Origin: Isoperla grammatica
Lineage: Eukaryota; Arthropoda; Insecta; Plecoptera; Perlodidae
DNA: 64,000 nt
Assembly: GCA_945910005.1 (NCBI GenBank)
Contig: OX246741.1
Span: forward strand, 44,352,170-44,416,169
Reading direction: 5' to 3'
Part shown: positions 11,880-22,860 of the stretch, piece by piece
How the letters are laid out: each line of letters starts with the position of its first letter
Numbering within the stretch: the stretch's first letter is position 1
Made by a program: the position numbers and the translations under genes
The notes under the pieces: model-generated
Databases searched by the model: none
Seen by the model: only the letters and a program-made list of their open reading frames with translations
What the model was told of the DNA's origin: nothing

Positions 11880-12020
11880 GTCACTAGACCACTGATGTTA
11901 CGTGGGCCTAGAGCGACTCCAGTACGTCTAACAACAACTAGCAACAATGAAGTTGATCCGAAGCCCAGAGGAAAATGTGTTGCCCTTGGATGGGGACATA
12001 CTAAACCTATAATTATATGG
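11880..12020 (+). CDS. S1 serine protease, exon with the C(136)-GWG segment
   Basis: This internal exon has 47 whole codons, phase 0 at both ends, with acceptor ATATTGTAG and donor TGG|GTGAGT. It begins VTRPLMLRGPRATPVRL, continuing DIALIQ from the previous exon as expected for the strand after the catalytic Asp. It then gives RGKCVALGWGHT. The CxxxGWG motif is the S1 signature; the Cys should pair with the Cys in LMCNG of the terminal exon (chymotrypsin C136-C201). The match of reading frame, splice signals and family order across 5.6 kb of repeats is good evidence that this is one gene. It was too short to stand out as an ORF. Confidence 0.85.
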
Positions 12021-12040
12021 GTGAGTATTGAGAGCAAAGG

Positions 12041-12168
12041 GTAGTCTCTACGTCAAAAACCGCAGAAAATGTCCATTATTTAATTAAATCTCAAGATTGC
12101 GACAAGAAATCGCTAATCTTTAATCAACAGTGCACTGTGTTTTGGTACGCCCTACAGACTCAATGAAA
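12041..12168. repeat. Degenerate single arm of the foldback element seen at 28309
   Basis: CTACGTCAAAAACCGCAG, then AAATCTCAAGATTG, then TACGCCCTACA follow the same order as the arms of the foldback at 28309-28654. It starts about 20 bp after the donor of the exon ending at 12020. Confidence 0.65.
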
Positions 12169-12198
12169 TATAACCAATAGCGTATAGTAATGTTGATT

Positions 12199-13235
12199 AC
12201 TAGGAAACCGCTCTTGTGTGTGCGTTGATATACGAGCGTTCATATCTACGAACTTCCTGGCGATAGTTTTCAAAGCTAATAAAAACAACAATAAACAACA
12301 ATTTAAGAATGCGCATTGCAAAAATTGTTCTTTTATAAATTTAAATTTAAATTAAATTTTTTTAAATTAAATTAAATTTATACTTTCCGACATTATTGAA
12401 TGCTGTGCAATGTGCGTTGCTAAAAAGTTTGATTGTCTTGTTTTAAACACGGTCCGTCACCGTCAAAAACAGTTATTGACAGCAATAGAAACGTAATTTC
12501 TACTCTAATACATATCAGTTCGCTTTTAAAATAGTATATTCGTGACCGGACGATTATTAAGCGAGCGAAGCGAGTGTCTCCATTTGACTTTTATGGCACT
12601 TCGTGTTGTTGTTTGTTTTGTTTTTTGGTGTCTGTCAATAGCAGTCGAACGGAAAGTCCGATCAACTTGAAATTTTGACCATCCACAAGCCTCAATGTGG
12701 ATTGGATAGCCAAATTGTTAGAAAAGTTACAAAGTGACACCATTTACCGCAAAATATTTTTTCTTAAACAAAATGGCGGCCAAATGTTATAGCTATATTT
12801 CTCTACCGACTTATCCGGTTCCGAATATGTTCATTTTATGGCTATCAGATAAATATTGGCAAAGTAACACAAAAGTTACTCGAAAATATTTTTCTAAAAT
12901 ACAGTAACAGCAAACTGTGAGGTAGCTATCTTATAATAAATTTTTGTCCGGTCACGAATATATTAATGTAAACGCGATCTGATACGTATTTGAGGCAAAA
13001 ATTACATTTCCAATTGCTTTCAATAACTGTTAGTAACGGTGGCGGACCGGGGCAAAATCACTAGACAGAATGATAACGAAAATTCTTAGCAACGCACATT
13101 GCACTGCATTCAACAATATCGGGAATAGCTATGGAAATTAGAAAAAAAATTTGCAATGCGCATTCTTGAATTGTTATATATTGTTGTTTTTATTAGCTTT
13201 TCTAGATCTTTTCGCCAGAACGTTCGTAGACAAAG
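12199..13235. repeat. Head-to-head pair of GCGAGCG-type repeats
   Basis: A plus-oriented 5' half (about 12199-12556: ACGAGCG, AAGAATGCGCATTGCAAAAA, AATGTGCGTTGCTAA, ATTCGTGACCGGAC) is joined at 12557 to a minus-oriented, nearly complete copy. That copy starts with its 3' terminus TAAGCGAGCGAAGCGAGTG and runs to about 13235. The pair can fold on itself. No protein domain is seen. Confidence 0.7.
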
Positions 13236-13237
13236 CC

Positions 13238-13617
13238 ACCTCACATTTTGCTGTTCTGTGTTTTAGAAAAATATTTTCGTGTAACTGTTGTGTAGCTTGC
13301 CAATTCTTATTAGATCGCCATAAAATGAACATATTCATGACCGGTACAATCTTTGCAAAAATAAGGTTATCTCACATTTTGCCGCCAATTTTTTTCATGA
13401 CAATTATTTTGCAGTTTCAATGGTGTAACTTTGTAACTTATCGATCGATTTTGTCACAAAATGTTTAGCTTCAATCCACATCAGGCTTGTGGATTGTCTA
13501 ACCTTCAAGTTGATCGGGCGTTCCGTTCAACCGCTATCGACAGACATAAAAGAAAAAAAAAGCACATAACGAGGTGCCATTAAGGTCTAATGGAGACGCT
13601 CGCTTCGCTCGCTTAAT
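13238..13617 (+). repeat. GCGAGCG-type repeat, 3' half
   Basis: It carries CCTCACATTTTGC, CGTTCAACCGCTATCGACAG and the terminal GACGCTCGCTTCGCTCGCTT, matching the 3' halves of the copies at 13627, 14369 and 26262. Confidence 0.65.
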
Positions 13618-13626
13618 TCATTCGAT

Positions 13627-14368
13627 AACTAAGAAAACGCTCTGTATGACGCGTTCATAAGCGAGTGCTCCCATATCTACAAACTTTTTGTCGAAAAGTT
13701 TTCAAAGCTTATGAAATCAACAATTAAAAACAAAACAAGAATGCTCATTACAAAATTGTATCTAATTTCCGTAGCTATTATACTTTCCGACATTGTTTGA
13801 CGTCGTACAGTGTGCGTTGCTAAGATTTCTCGAAGTCATTTTGTCTAGTGTTTTCGCCGCGGTCCGCCACCGTTACCAACACTTATTGCCAGCAATAGAA
13901 GTCTAATTGCTGCCTTTAAAACGAATCGGGTCGCGATTTAATTAATATATTCGTGACCACATGAAAATGTGCTATGAGATAGCCACCACAAATTTTTTCG
14001 TTTTTGTGTTTCAGAAAAATAATTTCGAGTAACTTTTGGGTTACTTTGTCAATATTTACTAGATCGCCATTATATGACCATATTCGGGACAGAAAAATCT
14101 GTAGAAATATATGGCTATCTCACATTTTGACGTCATTTAATTTAAGAAAAATATTTTGCAGTAACTATGGTACATTTTTTTAACTTTTCTAGCGATTTTG
14201 CATCAAATCTCTACACCTTCAACTTACATCAAAGTTTGTAGATAGTCCAAATTTGAAGTTGATTGAATTTTCCGTTTGACCGCTATCGACAGACAAAAAA
14301 AAACAAAAAAACTTAAACAGAACGAAGTGCCATTAAGGTCTAATGGAGTCGCTCGCTTCGCTCGCTTA
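13627..14368 (+). repeat. GCGAGCG-type repeat, near full length (~740 bp)
   Basis: It begins CTAAGAAAACGCTCTG and TAAGCGAGTGCTCCCATATC, passes AATGTGCGTTGC-like and CGGTCCGCCACCGTTAC segments, and ends CTCGCTTCGCTCGCTTACC. The ends are partly inverted (AAGCGAGYG versus CGCTCGCTT). It has no coding capacity. Confidence 0.7.
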
Positions 14369-14987
14369 CCTAAAAAAGCGCTGTTTGACGCGTTGATAAG
14401 CGAGCGCGTTCAGATCTACGAATTTTCGGTCGAAATGTTTTCAAAACTATAAAAACAACCTTAAACAACAATACATGAATGCGCATTGCAAACATTCTTC
14501 TAATTTCCATAGCTATTATACTTTCCGGCATTGTTGAAAGCAGTGCAATGTGCGTTGCTAAGAATTTTCGTTGTCATGTTTTCAACACGGTTCGCAACCG
14601 TTACTAACACTTATTGACAGCAATAGAAATGTAAATTCTGCCTCTAATACGTATCAGATCCCGTTCTAATTAGTATATTCGTGACTGGATGAAAAAGATC
14701 GAGAAGAATTCGAGACCGGAAAAATCTGAAGAAAAATATAGCTAACTCACACATTGCCGCCATTTTGTTTCTGACAAATATATTACACTAACTATGGTGT
14801 AACTTTGTAACTTTTCAAACGATTTTGCCTCAAACCCATACACCTTCATTACACATTGACGCTTGTGGTGAAGTCAAATTTCAAGTTGACCTTTCTGTTC
14901 GACCACTATCGACAGACATAAAAAAACAAAAAAAATAGAACGAAATGCCATTAAGGTGTAATGGAGACGCTCGTTTCGCTCGCTTAA
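14369..14987 (+). repeat. GCGAGCG-type repeat with internal deletion (~620 bp)
   Basis: It starts CTAAAAAAGCGCTGTTTGAC, immediately abutting the previous copy, and ends GACGCTCGTTTCGCTCGCTT. About 120 bp are missing in the middle compared with the copy at 13627. Confidence 0.7.
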
Positions 14988-15185
14988 AAATTAATTATAC
15001 ATTAAAAACCATACGGATAACAATGTAAGACACAACTTGAGAGCATTTACTATGTAGAGCTTACTAAACCCCAGTGCGTTGTTGATTCAGACTTTTGATT
15101 TCGAAGCCTATTCTTGTAATATACTTTATATATTCAAATTTTGTTATGTTTTTGGCGTAGAAGTATCCTTCCATAAAAATAAATA

Positions 15186-15261
15186 CCATTTTATAGATGA
15201 GCATAGCGAAGCGGAATGAATCTCTCCATTTACCTCGATCGGCGATTTGTATCTGCGTGTG
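15186..15261 (+). repeat. GCGTAGCGAAGCGG-type repeat fragment leading into microsatellite
   Basis: ATGAGCATAGCGAAGCGGAA, then GAATCTCTCCAT, then CTCGATCGGCGATTTGT match the reverse complement of 60736-60800 and the plus strand at 63564-63620. In this copy and at 60.7 kb the repeat runs straight into a long GT/CA tract. Confidence 0.7.
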
Positions 15262-15685
<424 letters not shown>

Positions 15686-16196
15686 TCAATAACTGTACAA
15701 GATACAGACTATAACTTTGACGTTTTGAATCTTCTTTCAAAATAAAGAAATAGATGTTATACTATTTTTAGTGCCAAAAAAACTTGTAGACAGTTTTAAA
15801 ATCCACGTAAGCGAATCATTACAAGCACCTGCTGGTTACATTCACTTTTAAAAATGAATAACACATTCTTAAACCTATAGCATTTTTTTTAATCAGTTCC
15901 ACTATTCCACAAAAACCTATATTTGAAATAAGAAACACGTTCGTTTGCGAAGATTCCAGGTCCAAAACAAGTCTGTAATGGCGGCAAAATCGATATTTGA
16001 AGGAAACTTCGATGGCTCAGTAAACAAACATCACATTTTTTTGTTAATACAAATTTTTTTAATTTTGTTATAATAAGTTACTGTACGTAAAGGTTCAATA
16101 ATCAGGGGGCTTTCGGTACATTTTTTGTGTGCAAAAAACTGATTATGAAAAGTGTAACAGCACACTCCATAATAAACAAAACTTACTTTTTACAAG
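15686..16196. other. Intron 3' part, nothing recognised apart from acceptor
   Basis: AT-rich sequence ending in the pyrimidine-containing acceptor TTACTTTTTACAAG used by the exon at 16197. Confidence 0.4.
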
Positions 16197-16361
16197 CCCG
16201 AGCCTAACGACACAGATGGCCCAGTACCATCTCCAGACCTTTTGATGGTCAAGCTAACCCTGGTGCCCATAGAACAATGCCAGAAGAACCTGACCCTTTA
16301 CCCAACCCAGCAGAAGCAGCACCTCTGCACGAGCACTAATGAAGGAAAGGATGTATGTAGG
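16197..16361 (+). CDS. S1 serine protease, exon before the catalytic Ser (Asp189 region)
   Basis: This exon has 55 whole codons, phase 0 at both ends, ending AGG|GTAAGT. The peptide gives PEPNDTDGPVPSPDLLMVKL, then VPIEQCQKNLTLYP, then KQHLCTSTNEGKDVCR. The VPIxxC and LC spacing matches the C168-C182 pair of chymotrypsin-fold proteases. KDVCR joins directly to GDSGGP in the next exon, so the Asp of KD is residue 189, predicting cleavage after Arg/Lys. The Cys in DVC would pair with C220. An NLT sequon is present. This exon can splice in phase 0 to any unit acceptor in the arrays, to the terminal exon at 19326, or to the one at 52218. Confidence 0.88.
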
Positions 16362-16446
16362 GTAAGTCCTATTTAGCTCTATAATTTCTATAAAACCACT
16401 GGCTGAAACACTATTGATAATTGATCTATGGTCAATCTAAGAGTCC

Positions 16447-19325
16447 AGGTAAGCAGAGTGACAGCGGTGGCCTGCTCATGTGTAACGGGAAACAGTGGGG
16501 TGTGACGACACGCGGGAACAAAAAGAGCTGTGTGTCTGTGCAGGATGACAGCGGGGGCCCGCTCATGTGTAACGGGCAACAGTGGGGTGTGACGTCACGC
16601 GGGAACTAAGAGGGCTGTGTGTCTGTGCAGGGTGACAGCGGGGGCCCGCTCATGTGTAACGGGCAACAGTGGGCTGTGACGTCACGCGGGAACTAAGAGG
16701 GCTGTGTGTCTGTGCAGGGTGACAGCGAGGGCCCGCTCATGTGTAACGGGCAACAGTGAAGTATGACGTCACGCGGGAACTAAGAGGGCTGTGTGTCTGT
16801 GCAGGGTGACAGCGGGGGCCCGCTCATGTGTAACGGGAAACAGTGAAGTATGACGTCACGCGGGAACTAAGAGGGCTGTGTGTCTGTGCAGGGTGACAGC
16901 GGGGGCCCGCTCATGTGTAACGGGCAACAGTGGGGTGTGACGTCACGCGGGAACTAAGAGGGCTGTGTGTCTGTGCAGGGTGACAGCGGGGGCCCGCTCA
17001 TGTGTAACGGGAACAGTGGGCTGTGACGTCACGCGGGAACTAAGAGGGCTGTGTGTCTGTGCAGGGTGACAGCGGGGGCCCGCTCATGTGTAACGGGCAA
17101 CAGTAGGGTTGTGACGTCACGCGGGAACTAAGAGGGCTGTGTGTCTGTGCAGGGTGACAGCGGGGGCCCGCTCATGTGTAACGGGAACAGTGGGCTGTGA
17201 CGTCACGCGGAAACTAAGAGGGCTGTGTGTCTGTGCAGGGTGACAGCGGGGGCCCGCTCATGTGTAACGGGCAACAGTGGGCTGTGATGTCACGCGGGAA
17301 CTAAGAGGGCTGTGTGTCTGTGCAGGGTTACAGCGGGGGGCCGCTCATGTGTGACGGGCAACAGTGGGGTGTGACGTCACGCGGGAACTAAGAGGGCTGT
17401 GTGTCTGTGCAGGGTGACAGCGGGGGCCCGCTCATGTGTAACGGGCAACAGTGGGCTGTGATGTCACGCGGGAACTAAGAGGGCTGTGTGTCTGTGCAGG
17501 GTGACAGCGGGGGCCCGCTCATGTGTGACGGGCAACAGTGGGCTGTGATGTCACGCGGGAACTTAGAGGGCTGTGTGTCTGTGCAGGGTGACAGCGGGGG
17601 CCCGCTCATTTGTAACGGGCAACAGTGGGCTGTGATGTCACGCGGGAACTAAGAGGGCTGTGTGTCTGTGCAGGGTGACAGCGGGGGCCCGCTCATGTGT
17701 AACGGGCAACAGTGGGGTGTGACGTCACGCGGGAACTAAGAGGGCTGTGTGTCTGTGCAGGGTGACAGCGGGGGCCCGCTCATGTGTAACGGGCAACAGT
17801 GGGGTGTGATGTCACGCGGGAACTAAGAGGGCTGTGTGTCTGTGCAGGGTGACAGCGGGGGCCCGCTCATGTGTAACGGGAAACAGTGAAGTATGACGTC
17901 ACGCGGGAACTAAGAAGGCTGTGTGTCTGTGCAGGGTGACAGCGGGGGCCCGCTCATGTGTAACGGGCAACAGTGGGGTGTGACGTCACGCGGGAACTAA
18001 GAGGGCTGTGTGTCTGTGCAGGGTGACAGCGGGGGCCCGCTCATGTGTAACGGGCAACAGTAGGGTGTGACGTCACGCGGGAACTAAGAGGGCTGTGTGT
18101 CTGTGCAGGGTGACAGCGGGGGCCCGCTCATGTGTAACGGGAACAGTGGGCTGTGACGTCACGCGGGAACTAAGAGGGCTGTGTGTCTGTGCAGGGTGAC
18201 AGCGGGGGCCCGCTTATGTGTAACGGGCAACAGTAGGGTTGTGACGTCACGCGGGAACTAAGAGGGCTGTGTGTCTGTGCAGGGTGACAGCGGGGGCCCG
18301 CTCATGTGTGACGGGCAACAGTGGGCTGTGATGTCACGCGGGAACTTAGAGGGCTGTGTGTCTGTGCAGGGTGACAGCGGGGGCCCGCTCATGTGTAACG
18401 GGCAACAGTGGGCTGTGATGTCACGCGGGAACTAAGAGGGCTGTGTGTCTGTGCAGGGTGACAGCGGGGGCCCGCTCATGTGTAACGGGGAACAGTGGGC
18501 TGTGACGTCACGCGGGAACTAAGAGGGCTGTGTGTCTGTGCAGGGTGACAGCGGGGGCCCGCTCATGTGTAACGGGCAACAGTGGGGTGTGACGTCACGC
18601 GGGAACTAAGAGGGCTGTGTGTCTGTGCAGGGTGACAGCGGGGGCCCGCTCATGTGTTACGGGCAACAGTGGGGTGTGACGTCACGCGGGAACTAAGAGG
18701 GCTGTGTGTCTGTGCAGGGTGACAGCGGGGGCCCGCTCATGTGTAACGGGCAACAGTGGGGTGTGACGTCACGCGGGAACTAAGAGGGCTGTGTGTCTGT
18801 GCAGGGTGACAGCGGGGGCCCGCTCATGTGTAACGGGCAACAGTGGGGTGTGACGTCACGCGGGAACTAAGAGGGCTGTGTGTCTGTGCAGGGTGACAGC
18901 GGGGGCCCGCTCATGTGTAACGGGCAACAGTGAGCTGTGACGTCACGCGGGAACTACGAGGGCTGTGTGTCTGTGCAGGGTGACAGCGGGGGCCCGCTCA
19001 TGTGTAACGGGCAACAGTGAGCTGTGACGTCACGCGGGAACTACGAGGGCTGTGTGTCTGTGCAGGGTGACAGCGGGGGCCCGCTCATGTGTAACGGGCA
19101 ACAGTGAGCTGTGACGTCACGCGGGAACTACGAGGGCTGTGTGTCTGTGCAGGGTGACAGCGGGGGCCCGCTCATGTGTAACGGGCAACAGTGGGGTGTG
19201 ACGTCACGCGGGCACCAAGAGGGCTGTGTGTCTGTGCAGGGTGACAGCGGGGGCCCGCTCATGTGTAATGGCTACAGTGGGGTGTGACGTCACGCGGGAA
19301 CTAAGATGGCTGTGTGTCTGTGCAG
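16447..19325 (+). repeat. Array 1: ~33 tandem 87-bp splice-acceptor/catalytic-Ser units
   Basis: The unit is CTGTGTGTCTGTGCAG, then GGTGACAGCGGGGGCCCG, then CTCATGTGTAACGGGCAACA, then GTGGGGTGTGACGTCACGC, then GGGAACTAAGAGGG. It recurs every 87 bp; from the first degenerate unit at 16455 to 19325 this makes about 33 units. It sits in the last intron of the protease gene. Each unit reproduces the 3' splice site and the first 18 codons of the terminal exon (GDSGGPLMCNGQQWGVTS), then RGN and TAA. Variants include TGG to TGA at the Trp codon (18930, 19018, 19105), AACTAC instead of AACTAA (same units), and CAGTGAAGTATGACG (16755). The first unit, with AACAAAAAGAGC, is the most diverged, as expected at an array edge. 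Confidence 0.95.
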
Positions 19326-19604
19326 GGTGACAGCGGGGGCCCGCTCATGTGTAACGGGCAACAGTGGGGTATAGCGTCTTGGTTGGAAAAATGTGGCCAT
19401 AAGGACTCCCCCACCGTGTGGACCCGAGTCGACGGCTATCGAACTTGGATACAGAAAGTTATTGGGAAGCCACAACTGAAACCTCGAGCATCTTCTAGTA
19501 ATCCTAAGAATGCTGGTTCTAAGCAAAACGGCTATTTGGCCGTCGTACCTGTTTTCTCTGTATTATTTGCCTACTCGCGTGATGGAATGGGTTACGGAAG
19601 TTAA
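19326..19604 (+). CDS. S1 serine protease, terminal exon 1 (catalytic Ser, altered pocket)
   Basis: The last exon has 92 codons plus TAA, with acceptor CTGTGTGTCTGTGCAG. It gives GDSGGPLMCNGQQWGIASW, where the Ser of GDSGG is the catalytic Ser195. It continues [19 protein letters not shown] and RTWIQKVIG, the C-terminal helix of S1 domains, then a 40-residue tail. Relative to a standard trypsin SWGxGC...PGV, three pocket glycines are replaced: G216 to Leu, G219 to Lys, and G226 to Thr. The substrate pocket is therefore probably narrowed or lost even though Asp189 is retained upstream. Its tail is longer than that of the paralogous exon because the in-frame TAG there (52446) is AAG here. The first ~45 bp match array units, after which it diverges. 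Confidence 0.88.
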   Translation, partial: GDSGGPLMCNGQQWGIASWLEKCGHKDSPTVWTRVDGYRTWIQKVIGKPQLKPRASSSNPKNAGSKQNGYLAVVPVFSVLFAYSRDGMGYGS

Positions 19605-19609
19605 TTAAA
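19604..19609 (+). promoter_or_regulatory. Candidate polyadenylation signal ATTAAA
   Basis: It overlaps the stop codon of terminal exon 1 by one base. The homologous position downstream of terminal exon 2 carries AATAAA. Confidence 0.55.
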
Positions 19610-19718
19610 GTAACAACTACAATGCATATTGATATCATGGCCTATCAAATGTTTCTATCCATGCAGTTGTGCTATTCGAGACCATGACTGTGAGAAGACG
19701 AAGGGCGCTTGATAGAAA

Positions 19719-19974
19719 CCAGGGCCTGGATTCACAAAGATGCGTAACTCTAAGTTGTCCTAAGTTAGGCAAATCTTAGCTAGATAAATCAAGATAAATT
19801 ATGTCTAGGTATTAATACACATTCACAAATTAAATATTATTAGTTAAATTGTTCATATTTTACTATATTTTATCTTTATAACATTGCAGAACGACATATT
19901 GGTGATTTATATCACTAAGATTTGCCTAAATTATGACGTCTTAGCACTTAGGCACCTTTGTGAATCTGGGTTCT
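19719..19974. repeat. MITE-like inverted repeat
   Basis: AGGGCCTGGATTCACAAAGA and TAGGCAAATCTTA on the left are mirrored by TAAGATTTGCCTAAATTA and ACCTTTGTGAATCTGGGTTC on the right, giving a ~255-bp element about 110 bp downstream of terminal exon 1. No coding capacity. Confidence 0.75.
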
Positions 19975-20129
19975 TTGATAAGAGAATTGTTTATATTTAC
20001 CAATTAATGACAAATTCTCTCAAAGAAAAATTTATTGGGATGTTGTAGAAACATTTAAGACATAATTGCGTAATTCTTGGAAGATATTTGTGCACTTCAT
20101 AGACCATTTAAAAATTATCCAGGTATCGA

Positions 20130-20431
20130 TGGGCACTAGCAACAACAAAATCCAACAAATGATACAAATTAATTGAATCGATGGACAAACAACAAGCTGT
20201 CAAAAAATAATTTCTTCTGAATTTGGAAAACAAATGAAAACAAAAAAATATACATACAAAACTTTCACTTAGTCGTTATCCATCATCAAAAGTTTTAAAT
20301 GGCGAGCAGGTTCTATTGCTTCATTTGTTTTTATTTCTATGGTTGCAATGTTATTATTTTGACAGCTGATTGTTTGTCCATCGGTTCAATTCATTTGTTT
20401 CATTTTGGCTTTTGGTGTTGCTAGTGCCCTA
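20130..20431. repeat. MITE-like inverted repeat (~300 bp)
   Basis: GGGCACTAGCAACAACAAAA and ATCGATGGACAAACAACAAG on the left mirror TGTTTGTCCATCGGTTCAAT and TTTTGGTGTTGCTAGTGCCC on the right. The interior is AT-rich. Confidence 0.75.
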
Positions 20432-20454
20432 TTCTTGTTTCTCCCCACGGGCCT

Positions 20455-20608
20455 TTAAGGTCCAGTCTTACAATGTCCCAATAACTATTTATTCGTTGAA
20501 TAGCTTGTTTTCTCCATGGCAACGACCAATAAAAACTCTTGAAATCCTTCAAATAGCTTAATTGTTACATATAACTTTCTTATTAGGAGATTGTAAGACC
20601 GGCCCTTA
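20455..20608. repeat. MITE-like inverted repeat (~154 bp)
   Basis: TTAAGGTCCAGTCTTACAAT on the left mirrors ATTGTAAGACCGGCCCTTAA on the right. Confidence 0.75.
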
Positions 20609-20957
20609 ATCTTAAGAACAACAATACACAACAATTAAAAATGTAAAATCAAGGTTAATAGATGAAAATCTTGTGTCCATCAATGAACCTTGATATAACA
20701 TTGGACAGCTCATGTTTGATTGGTCCCACTAAAAAAACCGTTATAATAATTTAATATCCGTTGTAGATCATGTAACACAATACTAAAAACACCTAAAAGA
20801 GAAATTTTGATAGAATATAATGATTGAAGATTATAAAATATGATGATTTTTCCTTTTTAGGAGGTAATTCTATTTGACAGATCACTTCATTTGTTTTCTT
20901 TAACATTTCTCTCATTTGAATAACATGTGATTTTTAACATTGTGGAACGGACTCCGA

Positions 20958-21165
20958 CATAAATCCATGCTGTGACCATGGAGTTGTATCTTATCAGGAG
21001 GTCTAGCTTCAATGGAACTTCCTGTTTTACTGAGGTACATCCGGCCGACGAGCGGCTGACGCCATTTTGTTCCTTAAATTACAGCCTTCTGGATGAGTCT
21101 GACTGGTCATCTTTGATTGACCCATCAAAAGGCTGTGACAAAAGTTGAAAATTGCGTCAAATTCA
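20958..21165 (+). repeat. Partial copy of the giant-palindrome family
   Basis: CATAAATCCATGCTGTGACC, GTATCTTATCAGGAGGTCTA and TCCGGCCGACGAGCGGCTGA match the left arm beginning at 24406. The copy breaks off where the LINE at about 21171 begins. Confidence 0.75.
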
Positions 21166-21170
21166 ATTGT

Positions 21171-22860
21171 CGATTAGTGCCTGCTTCCACGAATCTCTCG
21201 ATTGCAGAACGACAAGTGTAAAAAGGTTTGAATAATATCAGTGAATGGGCTCGAGCTCGGGGAACAAGATTCTCTCCCGAAAAGACCCAGTGCATTCGCT
21301 TTTGTCGCCTTCGAGGACTTCATAATGATCCAAAACTGACCTTCAACGATGTTGAGCTTCAGTTCAGGCCCCATGTCCGTCTTCTCGGTATGGAGTTTGA
21401 CGTGAAGCTCAACTGGCATCATCATATTGTCCAATTGAGAAAACGTTGCATGTTAGCCCTCAACATTTTAAAAGTTCTGAGCAACACTAAATGGGGTGCA
21501 GATCGCACCTGTCTGCTACGCGTTTATGGAGCGTTAATTAAATCAAAAATGGATTACGGTTGTTTTGTATACTCTTCTGCTCGTGATACGACTCTTAAAT
21601 TGCTCGATACCGTCCATCATAGTGGCCTTCGCCTTGCGCTAGGCGCATTTAGAACAAGCCCCGTCGTAAGCCTCTATGCTGAAGCAGGAGAGTCCTCTTT
21701 GGCAGAGCGACGAAACTACTTGATGGGCGCGTACGTAATGAAGATCAGAGCTATACCAAATCATCCATCACATCAGATTCTTTTTAACGACAGATTTGTC
21801 AGACATTTTGATAGTAAACCATTGGCTACATTACCAACGGGCTTGCGTGTTTTACATTTATTTACATTTTTAGAATTTGATATGCCAAATCTTTTCAACT
21901 CGGTTTTTGGTACTAATCCACCTTGGATTATACCGGAACCGGTTATGAGATTTGATCTTTGTCGTTTTGATAAATTTTCTACTTCGGATTTAAAATTAAA
22001 AAATTCACTTTCTGGAAATTTGCCATGAACACCGTGGATTTACCTTGGTGTTCACAGATGGCTCCAAAATTGACAACAAGGTAGGATGTAGCTTTTATTG
22101 CTCCGCTTTAACTGAACAATTCAGGTTACACGACATGTGTTCAGTTTTCACCGCAGAGTTGGTCGCCATTCGCGAAGCTCTGAAATATATATCACGTTCT
22201 CCAAAGGGTAAGTTTTTAATTTGTTCGGATAGCATGAGTGGACTTCAAGCAATTTGTGTCATGTATTCCGTCCATCACTTGGTCCAAGACATTCAGTTTT
22301 ATCTGGAGAAACTCAATTCGAGGAATTATACTATCGAATTTTGCTGGGTACCTGGACACGTGGGAATCGATGGAAACGAATTGGCCGATCAGGCTGCAAA
22401 GGCAGCCTGTCAACATCGCCATGTTGACTTCGATATCGTCCCTGTTCCAGATGTCAAGAGTGCGTTCAAACAAGTCATTTTAGATAAACGACAAGCTGCT
22501 TGGGACCAAGTGCAACTGAACAAGTTGCACAGTGTGATGCCTAAATTAATCAATAAAGTGCGGCCTCCATCTTCCCGTCTTTCTCGCCGGGAAGAGGTTG
22601 TGTTGGCACGGGCTCGCATTGGCCACACTCGTTTGACTCATGGCTATCTCTTCACTAGAGAAAAGGTTGTCCCTAAATGTGACACTTGTGACGTCACTCT
22701 GACTGTACGTCACATATTGTCAGAATGTACCAATCATGATGTGTTGAAAACACAATTAAAGCTTTCCCCGTTGTATGAAGAACTTTTGTCATACGAGAAT
22801 TGTGATAAACTTTTAAAATTTCTTGTCCGCACACAGTTTTTCCAACAATTTTAAATACAA
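21171..22860 (+). pseudogene. RNase H-bearing non-LTR retrotransposon, 5'-truncated and frameshifted
   Basis: Frame 1 (21228-22028) gives RFSPEKTQCIRFCR, LGMEFDVKLNWHHHI and ALGAFRTSPVVSLYAEAGE, which is the RT thumb and post-RT region of I/R1/Nimb-type LINEs. Frame 2 (22045-22854) is a complete RNase H domain: VFTDGSK (first Asp), FTAELVAIREAL (Glu), ICSDSMSGLQ (Asp), WVPGHVGIDGNELADQAAKA (His and last Asp). It is followed by a CDTC-x7-H-x4-C zinc-knuckle-like motif near the C-terminus. A shift of frame between about 21980 and 22028 breaks the protein. The RT fingers and palm and the endonuclease are missing on the 5' side. It inserted into a copy of the palindrome family at 20958-21165. I infer an inactive copy. 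Confidence 0.88.

Noticed and set aside
16421..16609. First array-1 ORF as a separate protease exon
   Set aside because: It is the degenerate first array units. It lacks sequence beyond VTTRGN and ends at a TAA like other units.
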